From DAOTVS01 sp034436375 (lineage in GTDB: Bacteria; Chloroflexota; Anaerolineae; SpSt-313), in NCBI GenBank assembly GCA_034436375.1, contig DAOTVS010000320.1:1-10015 (forward strand): DNA of 10,015 nt, read 5' to 3'. The position numbers and the translations under genes are program-made. Of the stretch, positions 5,563 to 10,015 are shown piece after piece; the stretch's first letter is position 1; every line of letters begins with the position of its first letter. The notes beneath the pieces are model-generated. The model was given only the letters and a program-made list of their open reading frames with translations, ran no database searches and had not been told where the DNA came from.

Positions 5563-6798
5563 ATGCCAGCGACTGCTTCCTTTGTGCGCGACCTGCACCG
5601 GGCACTGACCTACCTCTATGAGCCGGCTGTCCTGCGTCAGAGCCCCTTGGCGGAGATCTTCAGCCTCCAGTCCCAGCACAACCCGGTTTCTGCTCTGCAA
5701 TGCGCCCTGCTCGAAGCCATCGAATCTCTCAAGCCCGCGCCCGAGACTCCCCTCCAATCGGGCGCCTGGCGCAGCTACCGTATCCTCTTTCATCGCTACA
5801 CTGAGCAGTGCACTCAAGTGGAGGTGGCTGGAATGCTGGGCTTCAGTGAGCGGCAGTTGCGCCGGGAGGAGCATGTGGCCGTGCGCGCATTGGCCGAATA
5901 TCTGTGGCACCACTATGGGGTGGAGCTCCGTGCGCCGGCCCTTGCTGCGCCTTCCGCGGCCGCCGAAACCGGGACTCCCAGTCGAGAGCAGGAACTGGAA
6001 TGGCTGCAAAAGTCCCTTGCACCTGCGACATCGGAGGTGGCGGAGGTGATTGGGGCCACACTCCGGGTAGCCAACGCGCTGGCGCAGGAACTGAGGGTGC
6101 GCATGGATGCGGTGCTGCCCGCGACCCTGCCTCAGATTGCCATGGAGCCAGGCACTATGCGGCAGGCGCTGCTGAATGCGCTTACCCCGGCGATCCGCGC
6201 TGTGCCGCACGGCGCGGTCCAAATCAGCGTCGATGTTGGCCGACAGGAAATCACCATCCGCCTCCGGCCCTGTTCCCATCCTGCCTATGGCGCTACCCTT
6301 TCTCCAGACGTGGCGGAAAGCCTGGAGATGGCGCGCCAACTGCTGGCCCTCGGCGGCGGGTCGTTGACAGTGAGTCAGGAGCAATGCCCACAGTACCCAT
6401 TTACCATCTCGCTCACCTTACCGCTGGCTGAGCGGGCAGCTGTGCTGGCCATCGACGACAACGTGGATACGCTGCAGCTCTTCCAGCGCTGTCTGGCTGG
6501 CACACGCTACCCTTTCATCGGCGCGCATGATCCCGAACAAGCCCTGCGCCTGGTCGAGAAACTCCGCCCACGCATCATCATCCTGGATCTCATGCTGCCG
6601 GGACTGGACGGCTGGGAGGTGCTGGGCCGTCTGCGCGCGCACCCGCGGACGCACAGCATTCCCATCGTGGTCTGCAGCATTTTGCCTCAGGAGCAACTGG
6701 CCCTCGCCCTGGGCGCGGCTGCATTTATCCGCAAGCCGGTCAGTCGGGCAGCGCTGCTCTCAACCCTTGATCGGCTGACCAGTGGAAAGGCTAGCTAA
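5563..6798 (+). CDS. Response regulator: HTH, degenerate HATPase-like domain, C-terminal receiver
   Basis: A 411-residue cytoplasmic signalling protein with three parts. Residues 65-118 hold a helix-turn-helix (VEVAGMLGFSERQLRREEH) like sigma-region-4/LuxR-type helices. Residues 195-288 resemble the ATPase domain of histidine kinases: an N-box-like QALLNAL and a final strand FTISLTLPL after LLALGGGSLTV. The DxGxG and GxGxG ATP loops are missing, so ATP binding is doubtful. Residues 292-405 are a complete receiver: acidic pair D298/D299, phospho-acceptor D342 in LDLMLPG, S372 and K391 (RKPV). The domain order is reversed from classical regulators, where the receiver is N-terminal. The ribosome-binding site is weak (GAGCGG, near 5555). 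The 3' end overlaps the convergent hybrid kinase gene by 39 bp, and the receiver ends like that kinase's pseudo-receiver (ALLSTLDRL versus ALLATLDRL). The partner kinase and DNA target are inferred, not shown. Confidence 0.82.
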   Translation: MPATASFVRDLHRALTYLYEPAVLRQSPLAEIFSLQSQHNPVSALQCALLEAIESLKPAPETPLQSGAWRSYRILFHRYTEQCTQVEVAGMLGFSERQLRREEHVAVRALAEYLWHHYGVELRAPALAAPSAAAETGTPSREQELEWLQKSLAPATSEVAEVIGATLRVANALAQELRVRMDAVLPATLPQIAMEPGTMRQALLNALTPAIRAVPHGAVQISVDVGRQEITIRLRPCSHPAYGATLSPDVAESLEMARQLLALGGGSLTVSQEQCPQYPFTISLTLPLAERAAVLAIDDNVDTLQLFQRCLAGTRYPFIGAHDPEQALRLVEKLRPRIIILDLMLPGLDGWEVLGRLRAHPRTHSIPIVVCSILPQEQLALALGAAAFIRKPVSRAALLSTLDRLTSGKAS

Positions 6799-9051
6799 AG
6801 TGTCTCCGCTGATCGCTCGTAAGCACGCCAGGAGTTGAGGCATAGTCAGGCCGCCGTTGCGAGTGATCGCCACGACGTTGGTCACGATGGGGTGGCCAGC
6901 CGGGTCGCGCGCTGAGATGACGATCACGGGAATGTCGCGCAGAGATGGATCACTGTTTTTCTCGGCGAGGAGCTGGAAACCGTCCATGCCGGGCATGGCC
7001 AGGTCAAGGAGTAGCACGTCTGGGTGCTCGTCACGCATCATCTGCAGAGCCTGGCGCCCCTCGCCAGTGGTCAGCACGCGGTAGCCACGCCCGTAAGAGT
7101 TCAGCATGCGCCGAAAGAGGCGGGTCACCTCGGCGTCATCATCCACTACCAGCAGTGTCTTGCCATTTACCTTGAGACGGTCGAGAGTGGCCAGCAGCGC
7201 ATCGCGGGGAATCGGTTTCACCAGGTAGTCTGCCACACCAAGGGCAGTTGCAGCTTCATAGGTGCCAGGGATCGAGCAGATGAGCACTGGCGTTCCGTCG
7301 GAGGGTAGGCCTTCTGTGATCAGGCGCCCAAGGGCATCTCCAACTGCCATCTCGTTAATGAGGAGCGCCTGTGCTGGCGCACGGGCCAGTTCCTGGAGCG
7401 CCGCCGCGAAGCTGGTCACTGGGGCAAGCTCTACCTGTTCCAGATAACGCCCCAGCATCCGTTGCAGAGAGTTGCCGCTCTCAAGAACAATCAGGCGTGG
7501 GCGGAAGGCTGGCGGGGATACTCTGGATGGATGGAGACGCTGCGCATATTCCCAATCGGGGCGCAGCCACTGCAACACACTGCCTTCACTCGGCGTTGGC
7601 GAGGGTTCTGGCTTCTCATCCTCGCCTTTGCCCGAAGGACTGGCGTGGGGTCTAGAACGGGTAATTCCTGCCGGCAGATCGACGGGCAGGCAGAAATAGA
7701 ATGTCGTACCCTCGCCAACCTGGCTCTGCAACCACATGCGGCCGCCATGTAACTCGACGAAACTTTTGCTGATGGAGAGTCCCAGCCCTGTGCCTCCATA
7801 ATGCCGGCGCAGGGAACCATCCAACTGCTCAAAGGGGTGAAAAAGGCGCTCCTGATCGCGCTCGGCAATGCCCGGGCCCGTGTCAGCTACGCTAACGACG
7901 ACGTTCGTGCCCTCCTGCCAGGCTCGCACCCGCACTCCGCCTTGTTCAGTGAAGCGCCCGGCGTTGGAGAGGAGGTTGAGCAGCACCTCACGTATGCGGG
8001 TACGGTCACAATAGACCATTGGCAGGCTCTCTGCGACTTGTGCTACCAGATACAAGCCCTTGGAAGTGAAGAGGGGTTGCACGGCGACGGTCGCCTCCTC
8101 GGTAATCTCGGCCAGTTCCACCCACTCTCTGCTAAGGGCCATCTGGCTAGCCTCGATCTGGCTCAGATCCAGCACGTCGTCGATCAGTGCTGAGAGGTGC
8201 TGGCTGTTGCGCAAGATCACCCGCAGGTCCGCCAGCAGAGCGGGCGGGATGCGGCCTCCATACGCCTCTGGGGCCTGCAGGATCGTCTCACTAAAGCCGA
8301 TGACCATGTTCAGCGGCGTGCGCAGTTCGTGGCTGACGTTGGCCACAAACCGCTCCTTGGCCCGGCGCGCATCTTCGGCAGCCCGCCGCAAATCCTGCGC
8401 CAGGCGGTTCAGCCGGTTTAGTTGCAGATTGGCATCCGCCAGATCATCCAGCGCCTCTTTGAGCTGCTGGCGTTGGTCGCGGGCTTGCTCCAGCAGGCTC
8501 TGCGCCCGTTGGTAGTTGGCCCAGGACCATTGAAGCGCGGTCAGCAATGGCTGAGTGGCCAGGCTGATCAGTCCGACGTTGCCCCACAGGCCAATCAAGC
8601 CCAAAATGCGCTGCTCCGGGCTGGCGATCAGAAATGTCGGCGGCACGCAAAGGAGCATCAGACTGCTTGCCATCGCGACCAGAACGCCGGCTGGAGTGCC
8701 GATGAAGAGGGCAGCCAGCCCCACTGGCAGGGCGAGCAGCGAGAGTGCCGCCTCAAGGTGCATCAGGGCAGCGGCGAGGAGCACCGTTGCGCTGCTGCCG
8801 AGCACGAGAACCCATGCCGTCGCCAGGTAGCTTAGCCGGTGCAGCGCCCATACACTGCCCCCCAACACAATCACAGCCAGACAGGGCAGGATAGCTTCCA
8901 GGGGGTCTTGCCTGCCGTTGGCCAAAGCGAAGAGGCCCAGCCCGGCAGCATAGAGGGCAGGCAGTACGAAAAGGATTGTCTCCTGCTGGATCTGGCGTAG
9001 TAGTGATCGCACCTCGGCAGGTGTTACCGCCCACGCAGTCTGCGCGGCCAT
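6760..9051 (-). CDS. Membrane hybrid histidine kinase with degenerate and near-canonical C-terminal receivers
   Basis: A 763-residue sensor kinase from the chosen start. Residues 25-171 contain about six hydrophobic helices with short loops, so the sensed signal may be in or at the membrane. A coiled coil (about 180-234) leads to the H-box SHELRTPLN (phospho-His 241). The ATPase domain has N363 (LLNLLSNA), DTGPG at 390-394 and GGTGLGL at 419-425, all intact. A Pro/Ser/Glu-rich linker (470-490) follows. The first receiver-like domain (about 516-626) has lost its key residues: E524/S525 replace the acidic pair and N566 the Asp, although K612 remains. The last receiver (631-745) has D637-D639, D683 and S713, but R731 in ITRNGGL replaces the usual Lys. 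The start at 9051 is supported by AAAGG at 9059-9063; ATG 9066 is an alternative. The gene converges on and overlaps the response-regulator gene. Confidence 0.92.
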   Translation of the reverse strand: MAAQTAWAVTPAEVRSLLRQIQQETILFVLPALYAAGLGLFALANGRQDPLEAILPCLAVIVLGGSVWALHRLSYLATAWVLVLGSSATVLLAAALMHLEAALSLLALPVGLAALFIGTPAGVLVAMASSLMLLCVPPTFLIASPEQRILGLIGLWGNVGLISLATQPLLTALQWSWANYQRAQSLLEQARDQRQQLKEALDDLADANLQLNRLNRLAQDLRRAAEDARRAKERFVANVSHELRTPLNMVIGFSETILQAPEAYGGRIPPALLADLRVILRNSQHLSALIDDVLDLSQIEASQMALSREWVELAEITEEATVAVQPLFTSKGLYLVAQVAESLPMVYCDRTRIREVLLNLLSNAGRFTEQGGVRVRAWQEGTNVVVSVADTGPGIAERDQERLFHPFEQLDGSLRRHYGGTGLGLSISKSFVELHGGRMWLQSQVGEGTTFYFCLPVDLPAGITRSRPHASPSGKGEDEKPEPSPTPSEGSVLQWLRPDWEYAQRLHPSRVSPPAFRPRLIVLESGNSLQRMLGRYLEQVELAPVTSFAAALQELARAPAQALLINEMAVGDALGRLITEGLPSDGTPVLICSIPGTYEAATALGVADYLVKPIPRDALLATLDRLKVNGKTLLVVDDDAEVTRLFRRMLNSYGRGYRVLTTGEGRQALQMMRDEHPDVLLLDLAMPGMDGFQLLAEKNSDPSLRDIPVIVISARDPAGHPIVTNVVAITRNGGLTMPQLLACLRAISGDTLASLSTGQPIKG

Positions 9052-9464
9052 AGAGTTACCTTTCATTACAGAAGCATCTCCCTCCACGAGCAGACTTGCC
9101 AGTCTCATCATATGAGGCCATGCTGCCAAGAAAATGCGGCCGGGACGCGGGACGTCAGCCATTTTCATCCGTGACCCTGCCCGCCTTGCGGGCATGGGCG
9201 ACTGAATTGGCCCTTGCCGGCCTGCCGGTTGGATGCCCGCTGCTCCGATCCGCCCAAACCCGGCCCTGACCCTGAGGGGCTCATGAAATATCCCGGATTT
9301 AGCAATCGAAGATAACGCAACAGCAGGGTGCCCCCGTGCCCCTGTACGTCTTGAATGTGCCAACAGCAAGACTAGATGGAGGGCCCCTGCTGCATGAAGA
9401 ATGATACGCGGATTGCCGGTTGGAAGCAAGAATCGCGTAGCCGCGGGAGCAGTTAAGCAAGCAA
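9052..9464. other. Gene-free region upstream of the kinase with two GC-rich hairpins
   Basis: No gene is recognised. The kinase frame stays open upstream to 9429, but that stretch has no domain-like pattern and contains the better-supported starts at its downstream end. Two small hairpins are visible. TGCCCGC-CTT-GCGGGCA at 9178-9194 is a perfect 7-bp stem. CCGGC-CT-GCCGG at 9217-9228 is a 5-bp stem. Neither is followed by a T-run, so they are not clear terminators. They lie 125-180 bp upstream of the kinase start and could be part of its leader. No convincing -35/-10 pair was found on the minus strand. Confidence 0.4.
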
Positions 9465-9959
9465 TGTGTCGAGTACATGCGGCCTCTGTTGGACGAGCTT
9501 TACGCGCGTCTTGACATGCGGCTGCTGTAGAACTTCATGCGCTTGGTCAGAGTCATCCTCATGCATCGGCACCGGAATGAGGGCCTGTGGCTTAGCGAGC
9601 TGGGTGGCTATCTTCTGTCTCCCTTGCAGGCTGAGGCCGGGCGCAAGCGCCTCACACGGCTGTTGCACAGTCCGCGTTGGCATGCCGACCTCATCGATGC
9701 ATTCCTATGGCGGCAGGCTGACCAATGCGTGCAGGAGCTTGAGGCCCAGGCAACCGATGCCTGGCTTATCTGGGACGAAAGTGTCGTCGAGAAGCCGGAG
9801 AGCGAGAAGGCCGAAGGGCTGATTTCTACGCGTTCCAGTAGCCCCGCCTCCGGCAAATCCAACACTGTCAAGTTACCGCCTATGGAGACCATGGGTGAGG
9901 GCGAGTATGAGCGCTTCCTCGCCATGGTCGATCAGCTCGCAGGGGTAGCGGCGCCCTAA
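9465..9959 (+). pseudogene. IS4-like transposase, truncated pseudogene
   Basis: The frame reads YMRPLLDELYARLDMRLL, then a TAG at 9528-9530, then from an ATG at 9537 a further 140 codons. The conserved part is LSELGGYLLSPLQAEAGRKR, LTRLLHSPRWHADLIDAFLW and AWLIWDESVVEKPESEKAEG. This matches the N-terminal part of IS4-like transposases common in Chloroflexota, where the Asp of 'IWDES' is the first catalytic residue. After about residue 95 of the 140-codon part the similarity stops, and an unrelated tail ends in LAMVDQLAGVAAP. The remaining catalytic Asp and Glu are absent. The in-frame stop and the missing C-terminus make it inactive. Terminal inverted repeats were not found. The relic flanks the two-component pair and supports past IS activity here. 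Confidence 0.68.
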
Positions 9960-10015
9960 GATCGGCCACGAATGCCAATCTCCGTGTGCTGGATCATATC
10001 CAACAATGCGACAAG

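Noticed and set aside
5344..6384. 346-codon open frame on the minus strand opposite the regulator gene
   Set aside because: It is antisense to a well-supported regulator, has no recognisable motif, and its composition (rich in Arg, Gly, His and Gln) is that of a shadow frame in GC-rich DNA.
9052..9429. N-terminal extension of the kinase to an ATG at 9429 (889 residues)
   Set aside because: The added 126 residues show no domain or signal-like pattern. The ATG at 9051 has AAAGG 7 nt upstream and directly precedes the membrane domain.
1..10015. CRISPR array, tRNA or rRNA gene
   Set aside because: No regularly spaced repeats, cloverleaf with CCA-type acceptor or rRNA-like conserved stretches were seen on either strand.

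Overview
The window suggests a moderately GC-rich bacterium, most likely a member of the Chloroflexota (Anaerolineae/Caldilineae-like). This is inferred from the type of sugar-uptake locus, a DUF4926 relic, a transposase relic and an unusual two-component pair. It is not proven, because no rRNA or other marker gene is present.

Positions 1-5266 form one minus-strand carbohydrate-uptake locus. Read in its own direction it starts with a Tat/lipoprotein solute-binding protein (3461-5266). A 254-bp spacer with a large hairpin and an operator-like motif follows, then two LplB/LplC(YtcP)-type ABC permeases (2244-3206 and 1338-2231). Downstream lies a decayed stretch: an IS21-like end remnant (1211-1275), a DUF4926 pseudogene with two in-frame stops (909-1139) and the C-terminal part of a uroporphyrinogen-decarboxylase-family pseudogene (288-900). 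The stretch ends at the start of an intact-looking ThuA-like gene cut by the window edge (1-142). No ABC ATPase gene is present, so the transporter probably shares one encoded elsewhere.

Positions 5267-5562 are a divergent intergenic region. It holds a plausible plus-strand promoter, an 11-bp-period direct repeat and a second copy of the operator-like 12-mer.

Positions 5563-9051 hold a convergent two-component pair whose 3' ends overlap by 39 bp. The first is a response-regulator-like protein with an unusual order of HTH, degenerate kinase ATPase domain and receiver (plus strand). The second is a six-TM hybrid histidine kinase with one degenerate and one near-canonical receiver (minus strand). 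Shared C-terminal motifs suggest the two are related and perhaps functionally linked.

Positions 9052-9464 have no recognisable gene. Positions 9465-9959 hold a truncated IS4-like transposase pseudogene. The window thus combines a working sugar ABC transporter, a decaying catabolic/IS segment and a signalling pair next to another IS relic.
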